Below, one piece after another: positions 34,120 to 45,207 of a stretch of DNA of 64,000 nt; the first letter of the stretch is position 1; each line of letters opens with the position of its first letter. This stretch comes from Ascaphus truei (lineage: Eukaryota > Chordata > Amphibia > Anura > Ascaphidae): contig CM071567.1 in the NCBI GenBank assembly GCA_036426205.1, positions 292,202,405-292,266,404 of the forward strand, read 5' to 3'. A model generated the notes under the pieces. The model worked only from the letters and a program-made list of their open reading frames with translations, did no database searches and was not told the origin of the DNA. Position numbers and translations under genes: made by a program.

Positions 34120-34365
34120 TTATTTATGATTGTGTTAATTTGTCCAATTACATTTGAGCCCCTGTAATAAGGGGACAGTGTATGAAAATGGTTGCAATTC
34201 AAAAACGTTTCATACGATATTTTTATTCAACCCCTTGAATTAAAGCTGAAAGTCTGCACTTCTATTGCATCTCGGTTGTTTCATTTCAAATCCATTGTGG
34301 TGGCATACAGAGCCAAAATTATGAAAATTGTGTCAGTGTCCAATTATTTCCGAACCTAACTGTAT
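34120..34365 (+). mobile_element. Tc1-like element 3' terminal fragment
   Basis: The text AATTTGTCCAATTACATTTGAG, GAATTAAAGCTGAAAGTCTG and the end GTCCAATTATTTCCGAACC-TAACTG followed by TA are typical of the 3' terminus of vertebrate Tc1-like transposons. The rest of the element is missing. Confidence 0.6.
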
Positions 34366-34374
34366 GTGCCAAAT

Positions 34375-35500
34375 CTCCTAATTGTCCACAACCCTTCAGC
34401 ATCTATCCGAGGTCCTCGGGAACATCAATTTTAATCTTTTGGGGGTATAGTACCAGCATAACAAAATGTTATATATTCTCTTTTGTTACCGTACATATAA
34501 AGGTTTTACCCGCATTGTCCCAAATATCTTCCCAGTCCTCCCTTGTTATTTCGGTCTGGAAGTCCCGAGACCACTGATCCATATATTTATGGTTTGGGGT
34601 ATCTTTTTTTAAGAGTTAGCCCCTGGTACAAAGATGATATCAAACCCCTTTGGTATTTTTTAGTTTTACATAAATCTTCAAATCGTGTATATCTAGGAAA
34701 TTCCTCATTATGGAGGCCCTGACACAAAATGTCGGACCTACATATACCTAAATAGCTCAATTTGGGGTAGACCATACTTTCTCATCAATTCCTCAAAAGA
34801 CTAAAAGAATAAATAATTATGAAAAAAAGTTTGTCCTTTTCTAATAAATCTCCTGCCTCCAGAATTCCCCTCCAAATTTCAAAACCCTGGGTTACCAAAC
34901 AGGGGTGCAAGCCTAGAAGGGGACGACACAACACAACTCCCGAAGGGCGCACTGCAAATTCGGAAGAGATGTCAATGGATTAGATATAGTAAGAATAACA
35001 TCATCTGCAAACAGCGATATTTTATAACACTCACCTTTTATTTTGATCCCTTGTATATTTGGGGAGGCTCTGATGGTGGCCGCTAGAGGCTCGATTGTCA
35101 GAGCGAAAAGAAAAAGGCAAAGTCGGCACCCCTACCCAGTCCCAATCTTAATTATTTGGTCCCCCTCTCCTCCTGGGATTTGCAGGGTGGCTGTTGGCGA
35201 CTGATAGAGGGCACGAACTCCCTGCAGAAAAGCTCCGGAAAAAACAAATAACTCTAGTGTCTTATCTAGGAAGTCCCACCTTATAATATCAAATACTTTC
35301 TCCGCATCTAGACTCTGTAACATAGCTTTCATTTTGGATTCATGTATTTGGTCAATAACAATTTTCTTTGTATTGTCTGACGCCTGGCGCTCGCTCATAA
35401 ATCCCACCTGGTCATAGTGAAGTAATCTTGGAAGAATTGGATTCAATCTGTTGGCTAAAATGTTGCTATAAATTTATAAATCACTGCATCATTCACGTCA
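34375..35500 (-). pseudogene. L1-lineage ORF2 fragment, internally deleted
   Basis: On the minus strand from about 35500 down: IYKFIAT/LANRLNPILPRLL, DQVGFMSERQASDNTKK, SLDAEKVFDIIRWDFL, then (after frame shifts) a CPLSPLLF-like region and SLFADDVILTIS near 34985-35010. An internal deletion near 34900-34970 joins this to a C-terminal part with YMDQWSRDFQTEITREDW near 34520-34575 and a CWYYTPKRL-like end. It is clearly different from the intact L1 at 24314-31164, so it is an older or separate L1 lineage. Many stops make it inactive. Confidence 0.7.
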
Positions 35501-35509
35501 CGGGGGTGC

Positions 35510-36076
35510 TGCCTTTTCGCGCATGCGCAGGAGAGATGTGCAGGCTGTATGAGGGCAGCCAGATACTCCTTGATAAAGTGCTTGGTGTACGAAACATGTA
35601 GGAGGGTTTTTTGTACCTCCATCTCTCTTTTATGGACCAAATAAATGTTATTTTTTAATAGTTTTGACCCACTCTCTTTCTGCTGTGCGCCTTTATCTGC
35701 ATGGATGTGTACTTGTTACTAAACAAGTTTATTTTTTGAATGAAACAAAAAAGGACAAAAGGCCCCATTGGTACAACCAATATGATAAGTATTTTACTAT
35801 ATAATTTATCTGTTTTTCTTTATATAAGGGAGGGTCATTTAGTCAAATTCTTTGGCCAGAAGCTTTTTAACTAAATTACCTTCACTAATGAAAAGATAAA
35901 ACAGATAAATATTTAACTATATAATTTGTCATATTGGATGTAACAATGTGGCTTTTTGTCTTTGTTGTATTACTTGCGATACAATCAGTAGCACTGTTCT
36001 ACTGTGTTGTGTGGTGTGTGTGTGTGTGTGTTTGTGATGTGTGTTAGTGCTGGGTCGTTGCGGTGTTCCCCATCAA

Positions 36077-36125
<49 letters not shown>

Positions 36126-36490
36126 AAAGACACCAAGCTACATTATGGAGTGGCAGCTTAAAGCTTTTACATTAAACACAACAACTAATCATTTCGGTTG
36201 GCAGTAAAATAAAGGACTTCGTACACATTCTGGGTTGCCTTAAAAAAAATTACATTTTAGAGATTGTGCCAAGAGTACTCTGAGCCTCTAAATAACAGGA
36301 CAAGATTTTCAGTGTTTTGGACAGTATGTACTGGGCAAGTTATAAGATATTCATTGATACAAAACATCTGTATGAACCCAAAACAATGATAAATAGATGG
36401 ATACACACACACTATTCTGTATTACAGTGTTTAGGAACATATGGTAGATGAGCTTTACTAAATCAAAATATATCAGAAGACTTAAAAAAA
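35510..36490. other. Unassigned sequence with GT microsatellite
   Basis: 35520-35670 (GCGCATGCGCAGGAGAGATG ... GAAACATGTAGGAGGG ... AATAAATGTTA) may be a dispersed-repeat end. A (GT)n tract lies at 36080-36124 and a shorter one at 36012-36030. No coding sequence recognised. Confidence 0.4.
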
Positions 36491-36590
36491 AAAAAAAAAG
36501 TTACATAGTAGACGAGGTTGAAAAAAGACATGCATCCATCAAGTTCAACCTATGCTAAAAGTTCAATTTTAAGGTCACCTTATAGAATTA
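36482..36590. repeat. Dispersed amphibian-type repeat fragment
   Basis: After an A run, the text GTTACATAGTAGACGAGG then AAAAGACATGCATCCATC and AAGTTCAACCTATGC resembles a very common interspersed repeat of frog genomes (from memory, unverified). Confidence 0.45.
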
Positions 36591-36792
36591 CAGTACGGAG
36601 GAAGACAAAAAAATACAGAGCCCATGTTTTATTTAAGTCAGTGAAACATTAGGGAAGGTTCAATGCCAACATTGTGTTCAATCCTCAGCATTCCAAAGAA
36701 TATCAGAAGACTTTCTGATACGTTTTTAATACAATATGTTATTTTAGAAGGGTAACCCCATGTTTGCGTAAAATATGCTCTATTAACCATAA

Positions 36793-37080
36793 GGCCGCGC
36801 TTATGGGGCTGGCAAGGCGACGTCGCCCGAAAACAAATGCATTGCCGCCGCCGCGTGCGCTTATAGTAAAAGCGATGGCGACAATGCGACGTCGCGAAAA
36901 CTGATAGCTGGCAAAATGTGATTTTTCAAGGGCTGTCGCCTCATGTGACAGCCCTTGAACCAATCAAATGTGAGGAAACCCGCAACAACGACGCCCGGCA
37001 AAATATAACTTTCACCTGTGGGGACGGCGACGGGTGACGTCACCCGTCGTGTCGCCATCGACGGCACTATAGGCGCGGCC
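36793..37080. mobile_element. Harbinger-type MITE (GGCCGYGCCTATAG family)
   Basis: Bounded by GGCCGCGCTTATGGGG and CACTATAGGCGCGGCC; TAA precedes it (36790-36792), while the base triplet after it is TGT. It contains an internal palindrome AGGGCTGTCGCC...GTGACAGCCCTT (36928-36957) and GGGTGACGTCACCCG. Related to 9195-9385 and 50911-51192. Confidence 0.65.
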
Positions 37081-37087
37081 TGTTTAA

Positions 37088-37475
37088 AGGAGCAGTCCAA
37101 GCGGCGGTAGTGTTTTTTTTTCCTGTTTATAAATGGTTTGAAGCAAAGGATGTCCGGCGCTGAATCGTGGTGATTTCAGCTTCGGGGACCACCTGCTTCC
37201 CAAGATACTTATCGCTGTAGGTGCCGCCGGTATCTCAGCGCAGTTTAAAGCTCCTGCATCATGGGCCAATAGGAGAAATCGCGGCTTCCTATTGGCCGGC
37301 AGGACTTTTAAACTGACAAATTGTGTACCCAGCCAGGACTCCTACCAGCAGCATCTATGAAGGTAATTATCTCAGGAAGTAGGGGGTCCACGTAGGTGAA
37401 AAAACGTGGTTCAGCTTCGGAGACCCCTTGTATCAAACCCATTAAAAGTTACACACTGTCGCTTGGAGTGCTGCT
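37088..37475. mobile_element. TTAA-flanked MITE (T2/piggyBac-like)
   Basis: TTAA at 37084-37087 and 37476-37479 flanks inverted ends AGGAGCAGTCCAAGCG and CGCTTGGAGTGCTGCT (14 of 16 match). TTAA target duplications with AGG-starting ends are known from frog T2-type MITEs. Interior repeats of TTCAGCTTCGGGGACC and TTCAGCTTCGGAGACC (37177 and 37411) are further internal symmetry. Non-coding. Confidence 0.65.
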
Positions 37476-37479
37476 TTAA

Positions 37480-38790
37480 GAGCAGCTGGTGTTTGTAGGC
37501 CTGAGAGTAGTTTTTTTGTGCTAGCAATGTTCAAGCCCCAATACATATAATATTCATAATACAAACCACGTATGCTTTTTACAACAGGTCCCGTAGATTA
37601 TCTTTTATAGTTTCAAATTATTTTTACGTATATTTAATAAATTATATTGTGTTCCTCTATTTCTAGTTGAACAACCATGTAACTTTGTAGGACCATCACA
37701 AAGGCTCCACCCATAGTAACAGTCATTAAATTCTGGGGGGGAAGGGGACATCATACCCCCACATAGGGAATGTGGGATTGACGGCAGATCCCCCACCTAA
37801 GATTAAAAAGGGGACCTTCCCATTTGAAGTGGGGATAACTTACTCCAAACTAGCCAGGACCTGGGGAACCTCCTTAATAGTAGCTCCACCTCACACAGTA
37901 CTGCCAGAGAGATTTATTCACAAAAGGAAAAACTAACAGGAAAAGGGGAAATCACAATGGGACTCCAGGGCCTATAGGATAATGCCCCCTTTTTAACCTT
38001 TCAATATTTTGGGAGAAACTCTAAGAAACCCCCAGCATTACTTTCAGGTCAGTGATTTGCCCAACTCCTGTTTTTTACAAGCCCTGCTTATTTGGCTTCA
38101 CATACAGGATGACATCATCAGAATCATTAACATCCACTTTCTTGTCAGGTGTCCAAGCCACGGAAGGAGGAGAAGTGTCTTTGTAAAGCAGGACGTGCAC
38201 TCCCCTTCCTGCAGCAGTCAAAGTGTACAGAAGGAAAAAGCCCAAGAACATGAAACCTTCCCAAGTTTAAGGTTGTTGCGGGAGCAACACAAACCGGCAA
38301 AAGACTCCATGGATTTCAAAATGGTTATATTTGTCAAATTAAAAATAAATTTAAAAAAAATGTGTAATATTGACCAAGATGTGGTGATGACTGATTTTTA
38401 GATGAACATTATTGTATTCTAGCCACTATTGTTTACCATTTCACTGTACTACTTTGCATTAAATTCGGTCGATCAAAAAGTCCTACTGAGCAGCTGCGTA
38501 GGCCTCCATCTTACAACAAACTCACAAGAATCACTCCTATTACATAAAGACGTTTTGCATTGATTTTTTTTTTTTAATGGTTTCCCTGTCTGCAGATTGC
38601 AGCAATTAAATTATAAGTAGGTGACGTGTTGCTGTGATGAGTACAAACAAAATTAGTCCGTATGACACAGCAAATACAATGCCTGATTGTTTTCTCTCAA
38701 ATCATTCAAAACTATAGAATATGGATATGCACTATATATTCCCACAAACACACACCACATATGCCTTTCAATGCAGAAACATGTCAATAC
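37480..38790. other. Sequence with one short ORF and a poly(A) signal
   Basis: Apart from the minus-strand 58-codon ORF (38075-38251) and a minus-strand AATAAA near 37914-37919, no feature was recognised. Confidence 0.35.
38075..38251 (-). CDS. Candidate 58-residue ORF with signal-like N-terminus
   Basis: It starts at ATG 38251 with an in-frame TAA six codons before it, and stops at 38075. The N-terminus MFLGFFLLYTLTAAG resembles a signal peptide or membrane segment. The remainder is hydrophilic and acidic (VAWTPDKKVDVNDSDDVIL) and ends YVKPNKQGL. Some 155 bases downstream in the same direction lies AATAAA (about 37914-37919). It could be a small secreted peptide, the last exon of a minus-strand gene, or part of an old repeat. 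No family is recognised, and chance cannot be excluded. Confidence 0.3.
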   Translation of the reverse strand: MFLGFFLLYTLTAAGRGVHVLLYKDTSPPSVAWTPDKKVDVNDSDDVILYVKPNKQGL

Positions 38791-38793
38791 TTA

Positions 38794-39148
38794 GGCCTTG
38801 CCCCCGCTGCCTGCTACAGCGTCCGCTGTGGCGGACGCTGCGCTCACGAGAGCCCTCCCCGCAATGGCGCCGGACCCGCTGCGAGGGGGGGCCGCAGCGC
38901 TCGCGCGAGAGCTACTCCTGCTCTCAATAGTATTGAGAGCAGGAACTCGCGTCGAGCGGCTAGGCACGCCCCCCGGCGGTTCAGCCAATGAGGGCGAACC
39001 TGCCGGGTGACGTCATGGCCGCGCCCCCGTCACTCCTCCGCCACGCCCCCCCCCGGTCTCTGCTCCTGCAGTGAGCTGCAGACCGGGGAATCGCCGGAAC
39101 GCGCAGCCCAAAAGCGCGGGCGCGCATTAGAGCGCCGTGACCGGGGCC
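38794..39148. mobile_element. Harbinger-type MITE (GGCCTTGCCCCCGC family), TSD TTA
   Basis: Bounded by GGCCTTGCCCCCGCTG and CGTGACCGGGGCC with TTA at 38791-38793 and 39149-39151. A near-identical copy in the opposite orientation lies at 49840-50179. It contains GTTCAGCCAATGAGGGCGAACC (about 38979-39000) and TGACGTCATGGC, the shared module. Open frames in it are artefacts of GC richness. Confidence 0.8.
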
Positions 39149-39151
39149 TTA

Positions 39152-39880
39152 GCCTTAGTGTTTTCACCTCTAGCACATTCAAATCAGTTAAAGTACTTTA
39201 TTATGAAATTCAATTGAAAATCGCCACTTTTATAACATTTACTCCATCAGCTCAGCTATAAAAAGAAAAAAGAAGAAATAAAGACACGCAGAAAGACTCT
39301 GAAGGCAAATAGTTTAGACTGTGTGAAGTACTGTTTTGTTTTACAGTCTGATGCAATTAAAATACCAACATCATTGCACTTACCATTTGTAGGGCAAAAA
39401 TTACTAACAGTAAAATTGGCTATAACTACTGATTTTACGAGAAAGTTAAAAAGGTTATTATGACTGTCTGTCAGAAATTAGTGTTAGTGGACATTTTAAA
39501 CAAATGCGATCATTGCTAAAACAAACAGTTCAAATAAAACTAACAAATTCAAAAAGCAACATTCAATTTTTTTCTCCAGCAGGAATCTTGAAAGGAAGAA
39601 TGAATGTTAAACTTTTTCTTACAAACCTAGCCTGTCCCTTCTCTAAGGCAATGAGACTGTGAACCCCACCACACCCTCCCCATCCTGGCCTTGCCACAGC
39701 CCCGCTAGCCGTCGGGCTCCCGCCCCCACAGCCACCGGCCCCCGCAGCACCGCCAGTCCCCGCAGTCACAGCCCCCCGCAACACTGCCCCCTCCCCTGCA
39801 GCCACCAGCACACTGCCCTCCCCACCCCCGCAGCCACCGGCCTGACCTGAGAGCATCCCCAAGGTACGCCTGATTTTTAT
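39152..39880. other. Unique sequence then a Pro/Ala-codon-like C-rich patch
   Basis: 39660-39850 is C-rich with repeats of CCCCGCAG and GCCACCGGCC. No gene recognised. Confidence 0.4.
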
Positions 39881-40212
39881 ATGTATTGGGGGTGTATTTT
39901 ATATATGTATTGGGGGTGTATTTTATATATGTATTGGGGGGTTGGGGTATTTTTTTAGATGTATTGGGGGGTTGGGGTATTTTTTTAGATGTATTGGGGG
40001 GTTGGGGTATTTTTTTAGCTGTATTGGGGGGTTGGGGTATTTTTTTAGATGTATTGTGGGGTTGGGGTATTTTTTAGATGTATTGGGGGGGTTGGGGTGT
40101 ATTTTTATATGTATTGGGGGGTATTTTTTTATGTATTGGGGGTATTTTTATATGTATTGGGGGGTATTTTTTTTTATGTATTGGGGGGTATTTTTATATG
40201 TATTGGGGGGTT
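39880..40212. repeat. G-rich minisatellite, unit about 34 bp
   Basis: Tandem copies of GTATTGGGGGGTTGGGGTAT followed by a T run and AGAT, about nine to ten units with decay at both sides. The plus strand is G-rich in runs of 4-6, with potential to form quadruplexes. All three frames are open only because of the repeat. Confidence 0.85.
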
Positions 40213-40367
40213 AAGTAATAGTTGCGCGCCAAAAAAAAATGTCCGTGGTAGGTGTGCTATGGGTTGGGGGGGGGTGGGGGCGCCTGCTCCTTTCATTTGT
40301 CCTGGGCCCCATAATTTCTGTTGGCGGCCCTGTGTGTGATTGTGTTTCTGTCAAATGAAACACACTA

Positions 40368-40699
40368 CAGGCATACCCCGCTTTGAGTACACTCACTTTA
40401 AGTACACTCGCGAGTAAGTACATATCGCCCAATAGGCAAATGGCAGCTCACGCATGCGCCTGTTAGCACGTCCTGAACAGCAATACCGTCTCCCTACCTG
40501 TACCGAAGCTGTGCGCAAGCAGGGAGACTATAGAGCCTGTTACAAATGCGTTATTTACATCAGTTATTGCACGTATATGACGATTGCAGTGCAGTACATG
40601 CATCGATAAGTGGGAAAAGGTAGTGCTTCACTTTAAGTACATTTTCGCTTTACATACATGCTCCGGTCCCATTGCGTATGTTAATGCGGGGTATGCCTG
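40368..40699. mobile_element. 332-bp TA MITE, copy 1 (CAGGCATACCCCGC ends)
   Basis: Perfect ends CAGGCATACCCCGC and GCGGGGTATGCCTG flanked by TA (40366-40367 and 40700-40701), as in Tc1/mariner-type MITEs. The interior repeats ACTTTAAGTACA near both ends. The same element, also 332 bp but in the opposite orientation, lies at 43977-44308. Confidence 0.85.
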
Positions 40700-40857
40700 T
40701 ATATTAACAACTTTAAAATAGTAAATTCTCCCGTAATTTAAAGTAAATTCAGCATACAAACAGAAATTACAACTCTTCATTTCAGCCTTCCCCCTTGCTC
40801 GTCTCCGCCACTCTGCCTTCCCCCTTGCCTGACGTCACTCCCCTTGTAGCAAGAGAC

Positions 40858-40940
40858 GGTCTCCCAAACTCAAATTACAACTTTTGCAAGGGCTACGGAG
40901 ACGGGTGATGTCATGCGTAGCCGGCACTATAAGCGCAGCC
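40858..40940. mobile_element. Harbinger-type MITE end fragment
   Basis: Ends GGCACTATAAGCGCAGCC before TAA (40941-40943), as the GGCCGYGCCTATAG family does, with AAGGGCTACGGAGACGGGTG inside. The left part is missing. Confidence 0.5.
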
Positions 40941-40943
40941 TAA

Positions 40944-41398
40944 GGCCGAGCTCACACTGCCTGCTACGCCCGTGCGCGCCTATGCCGCGCGCTCCTGCAG
41001 CCCAGCGATCTCTGCTCAAGCTGCAGGAGTTGGGTCGCGGTGGGGGGTGAGGTGTGCAGACCGGTGTGGGGGGGGGGGGGTGTGAGTAGCGGGGACCAGG
41101 GTGTGTGTCCGTGTCCCCGAAGCTAGTTTTATTTTATTTATTTCCCTCGTCACTGCCGTCCCCACAATTTCAGCAGCCAATCAATGTAAAACGTCTGGGC
41201 ATTGATTGGCTGCTGAAACTGACGTCACGCTGCTGCAGCAGGAGATCACAGATTGAAAAGACTCCCGCGACTGCAGCAGCGTTGACGCCGCACTTTGCAG
41301 CCAATGGTAGTTTCAAGACTGAACACTACCATTGGCCGCCAGGGGTCGGTGACGAACGCGCGCTCGCACGTCGCGAAGTGCGCAGTGTGAACGGTGCC
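40944..41398. mobile_element. Harbinger-type MITE (GAGCTCACACTG family)
   Basis: Starts GGCCGAGCTCACACTGCC right after the TAA shared with the previous fragment, ends GCGCAGTGTGAACGGTGCC before CAA (41399-41401, one change from TAA). A further start of the same family, GGCCGAGCTCAGACTGGC (41402-41440), follows at once. Inside, AATCAATGTAAAACGTCTGG and its near-inverse flank GCATTGATTGGCTGCTG. Confidence 0.6.
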
Positions 41399-41440
41399 CA
41401 AGGCCGAGCTCAGACTGGCTGCTACGGCCAGCAAAAGAAA

Positions 41441-42660
41441 AAGTAATTAAAAAAAATATATATACAGAATACGTGCATGCTATTAATACAAAGCATGTAC
41501 AAAGTCCAGGTGGGTAAGAAAACAAAAACACTCTTCTCTTCAGGGAATGGTACAGTATGCAAGCTTCCATACTATAAACACGCAGGAGTCTATTGCAAAC
41601 TTGTACGGCCATGTGTCATACAGTACGTGTCTTTATATGAAAAACAACTTCAGAACAGTGCAATGTCATCAGTAAAGATGCATTGAGATGTACAGCCCAT
41701 TATACATAGCATATATGCAACTCATGAAGGATACAAGTACCCAAATATTGGACACATTATTCATTTTACTCACCATCAACCAGGTACAGTTAAACTGTAA
41801 GACTTGTGTTGCATACAACATTTACAATTTAAAAACAAAATAACTATTCCTGCGCTCCTACCAATCAGGCTAAAATAAAAACAAGGAGAGAGCCCCTACC
41901 AATTCCCCAATTAGTACAGGTATATTACACTGCAGTATCAGTCTGCACATCACCCTCCAAGAGTAGGTGAATGTATAAGGCTAATAAACACACAGATACC
42001 CAGCAAGTGCGTGGCTAAATGTATACAACAAAAAACAAAGAAGCCCAAAGCTACATCCAATATGACAAAAATACAAAAAGGGTTAGGGGGTGCAGTAAGT
42101 CGGCGGGAGGAGAGGCAGCGCGAGCGTGCCTGTGGCAGCAGAGAAGGAAGCCAGCAGAGAGCAATGTGGCGACAGGAGAGGGCAGGGGTGGCTCCAAGTC
42201 AAAAGTCAGACAACTCCCAGATTTCTGCAGCCAGGTCGGAACCCCCTGCTCCACAAGTAGGGACTTGGGGGGTGTTAAGGGAGACTTGTGGAGGCGGGTT
42301 GTTGAGAGAAACTGTTGAAAGGCGGGGTTGAGAGTGTGTTGGGAAGAGAAGACAGACTGGTGGTGGGAAGGGGGGCAGAGAGAGACTGGTGGGGGGATGG
42401 TGGGAGAGAGGGATAGTGGGGGAGGGGATGACAGACTGTTAGGTGAAGGAAGGATGAGGTAGAATGGGGGCGAGGAGGGTGGAATTGAGCGTGAGAGAAA
42501 GGGGTGGGTGGGGGAGAGAGACGACTTGCAGGGCTACCGACCTAGGAATTGAACCCCCTCAATCAACAACTCTCATTCCTTCTGTAAAAATGGGGGGGGG
42601 GGGAGAGGAGTGCACATACCTAGATCCTCCTCTGTCCATAGGTGTGGCCACATCAGTGAA
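41441..42660. other. Unassigned sequence, purine-rich at 42080-42520
   Basis: GA-rich tract with several incidental open frames. No recognised gene. Confidence 0.4.
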
Positions 42661-42663
42661 TAC

Positions 42664-42909
42664 AAAACAGAGAACAACCAAAAGGTTGAAGAGGGTACAG
42701 GCACTTAACCACTTACCTGAGAAAAGGCTGTGTGGAGCCTAAAATTTTGTATTTTCTGCATGATGTAATAAAGTCAAATAGTAATAATTAAAAAAAAATT
42801 TTAAAAGAGAGAATTGCGTTGTCGTTTACCTCGAGAAGGTTTCTTCTGCAAGTCGTTTAAGGGTTGTGCTGTATGTACCCTCTTTCAACCTTTTGGTTGT
42901 TCCCTGTTT
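42664..42909. repeat. Inverted repeat, about 32-bp arms
   Basis: 42664-42697 (AGAGAACAACCAAAAGGTTG, then AAGAGGGTAC) pairs with 42876-42909 (GTACCCTCTTTCAACCTTTT, then GGTTGTTCCCTG). The loop is about 180 bases and contains an A-rich tract. It could be the ends of a small element or two inverted copies of one. Confidence 0.5.
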
Positions 42910-43878
42910 TTTAGCTTACATATACATATTGTAGATTTGCTTCTCAACCTAAGATTTTAGAATGGACTTATCTTAACAGTTTGACCAAAGTGTTAGGTAA
43001 TCAAGTACCATACACATACCAAAAAGCATACATAATAAAAACTACCAACCTAACCGGGTTGTTGTATTGGATTTCTAAATGCACAGTTCATAAATGACAA
43101 ATATGATTATAACAATTGTAATGTTAAAGACGTAGGTAATTTGAGCCACAAAGATTGACTTGTCAATTATCACACAGATTTAACATAACTGGCTGTTGCA
43201 GGAATGAAATCCACAAACTCATCTATTAAAGATAAAACTAATTATGCAGAATACATGTACACCCTAATCCAAATAAGCTTGTTCAATTTACATGATTTCA
43301 TAATACCAAGATATTGAGAACTACATGCACCAATTAGCTTTACCGAAAATCTCTAGTCACTCAAAAGGAACAGAACAAAAATAACAATCTGAATACCTAC
43401 TTTCATTTTTCTATTAATGGAATGTTTTGTAGTCCAAACCACCATAATAAAAAATGGTTATATAGGTAAATGGTCAACTAAATTGCCAATTATTTGAATC
43501 ACATCCCTGATTGCTGCTAAGGGGCTGTAATAAAATACTCCATAAGCCAAAATGTTACACCAAAATTATGAATGATTAAAACTTTAAAAAAAAAACAACA
43601 AAAAAAAAAACAAGATAAAGCAGGTGTAAGTATTCAAATTAGTATATTAATATAAAAGGATTACATCTGTAACTTATCTAGAAAATAGTGGCAAATATTC
43701 ATAAACAATAACAGAGCCCAAACACCCTTAGCTGGAATACAGAAAAGAGCATGCATGCTCGGTCCCCGGACTGTGTTAATCCACACGCAAGAGCATAACG
43801 ACCTTGTGATCTGCACACATTTCTCACACCGTACATGCTTCATCAGGGGTACTAGTTAACAAATGTTGATGTTCCCTT
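42910..43878. other. AT-rich sequence, no gene recognised
   Basis: Nothing supportable was seen. Confidence 0.4.
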
Positions 43879-43895
43879 AAAAAGCCTTCCCCACA
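43879..43895. repeat. Target-site duplication of the truncated L1 (copy 1)
   Basis: AAAAAGCCTTCCCCACA is repeated at 45191-45207, after the A tail of the truncated L1. Confidence 0.8.
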
Positions 43896-43976
43896 GACCA
43901 TAGATGAAGAATGGTCAAAAATATTGACGGCAGTAGCCAAGAGCTCAGTTTGCACCACATTAAGGGAGAACGCATA

Positions 43977-44308
43977 CAGGCATACCCCGCATTAACGTAC
44001 ACAATGGGACCGGAGCATGTATGTAAAGCGAAAATGTACTTAAAGTGAATCACTACCTTTTTCCCACTTATCAATGCATGTTCTGTACTGCAATCGTCAT
44101 ATACATGCATAACTGATGTAAATATCGCATTTGTAACAGGCCCTATACTTTCCCCGCTTGCGCACAGCTTCGGTACAGGTAGGGAGCTGGTATTGCTGTT
44201 CAGGACATGCTGACTGGTGCATGCGCGAGCTGCTGTTTGCCTATTGGGCGATATGTACTTACTCGCGAGTGTACTTAAAGTGAGTGTACTTAAAGCGGGG
44301 TATGCCTG
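43977..44308. mobile_element. 332-bp TA MITE, copy 2, nested in the L1
   Basis: CAGGCATACCCCGC...GCGGGGTATGCCTG with TA on both sides (43975-43976 and 44309-44310). Removing it with one TA restores the L1 text GGAGAACGCATATAAGGT, which matches the intact L1 (GGAGAACGCATATAAAGT), an unusually clear proof of the insertion point and TA duplication. Confidence 0.9.
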
Positions 44309-44320
44309 TATAAGGTATTA

Positions 44321-44794
44321 ATGCGTTGGTATCTCACCCCTATGAAATTATCTAAATTTATCCCAGGATACTCCACGCTGTGCCCTAGACAGTGCGGAGA
44401 ATCAGCTGACCTGTTACACATGCTGTGGTCTTGCCCGCAGATTAGCCCTATATGGCAAGCGATTAGAGATTGGCTTCAGAGGATCTTAAACCTCGCAATC
44501 CCCTTGGACCCGTGGCTGTTCCTCCTGAATAGACCAACACCGGGCCTAAGCAAATCAAGCAGTAAATTAGTTGCACATTTCGCAACAGCAAGGCGGTGCG
44601 AGATCGCAGCATTATGGAAACAATCCGAAATTCCACCAATTCCCAAGATCAGGAACAGAATTTGGTTTGTGTGCCAGATGGAGAAATTAACGAGTTTAGT
44701 TAATGACACCGGCAGAAATTATCTAAAAACCTGGACGCCTTGGCTGGCCCAGACGGACATCCCGGGGGTAGAGCGAGATACAATATGGCTATGA
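44321..44794 (+). pseudogene. L1 ORF2 C-terminal fragment
   Basis: 157 codons to the natural stop, matching the end of the intact ORF2 (CPRQCG, LLHMLWSCP, PLDPWLFLLNRP, QMEKLTSLVND, WLAQ...GVER). The C-x3-C-x7-H-x4-C knuckle is preserved. There is no endonuclease or reverse transcriptase, so it is non-functional. The apparent ATG start is incidental. Confidence 0.85.
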
Positions 44795-45207
44795 TAGTAG
44801 TAGATGCGTTCTCCGTTGAAGGGGGCATGAGCTGGGGAATATAGAGGGTAAGTCAGGGGTTAGCGGCCAGTAAGGATTAATGGGGTTCAGAACCGGAGAC
44901 ATTCTTCCAGAAAGGAAGACTGAATAAGTTTACAGCCTTTAAGATAGATAAAGAGCTAAGAGAGTCAACAAGGGACCTGTGTCGGGGGACAGACCCGCGC
45001 CACAACCCGCTCTCCCTTCCCCCTTACCCGACCCTTTTGTCTTCCCTTCCCTCCCCCAATAGCATTCTTTGTTAGTTGGTGTTTGGTACTCGATACTGGA
45101 ACAACATGAATGTGGAAAATATAATAGATGTCATCATTGTATTTGTATTGTTTGAAAAAAAACAATAAAATCAAAGTTATATAAACAAAAAAAAAGCCTT
45201 CCCCACA

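Larger units (their letters stand above)
43896..45190 (+). mobile_element. 5'-truncated L1 copy with a nested MITE
   Basis: Begins within the ORF2 C-terminal region (EWSKILTAVAKSSVCTTLREN-like, shifted by the MITE), then carries the last 157 codons, a 3' UTR and an A tail. It is flanked by a 17-bp target duplication. It is related to but diverged from the full-length L1 at 24314-31164. About 960 bases remain once the MITE is removed. Such 5' truncation is the usual outcome of L1 retrotransposition. Confidence 0.85.

Noticed and set aside
39886..40339. Open frames of glycine/tyrosine/phenylalanine repeats
   Set aside because: Translation of the G-rich minisatellite; open in all three frames.
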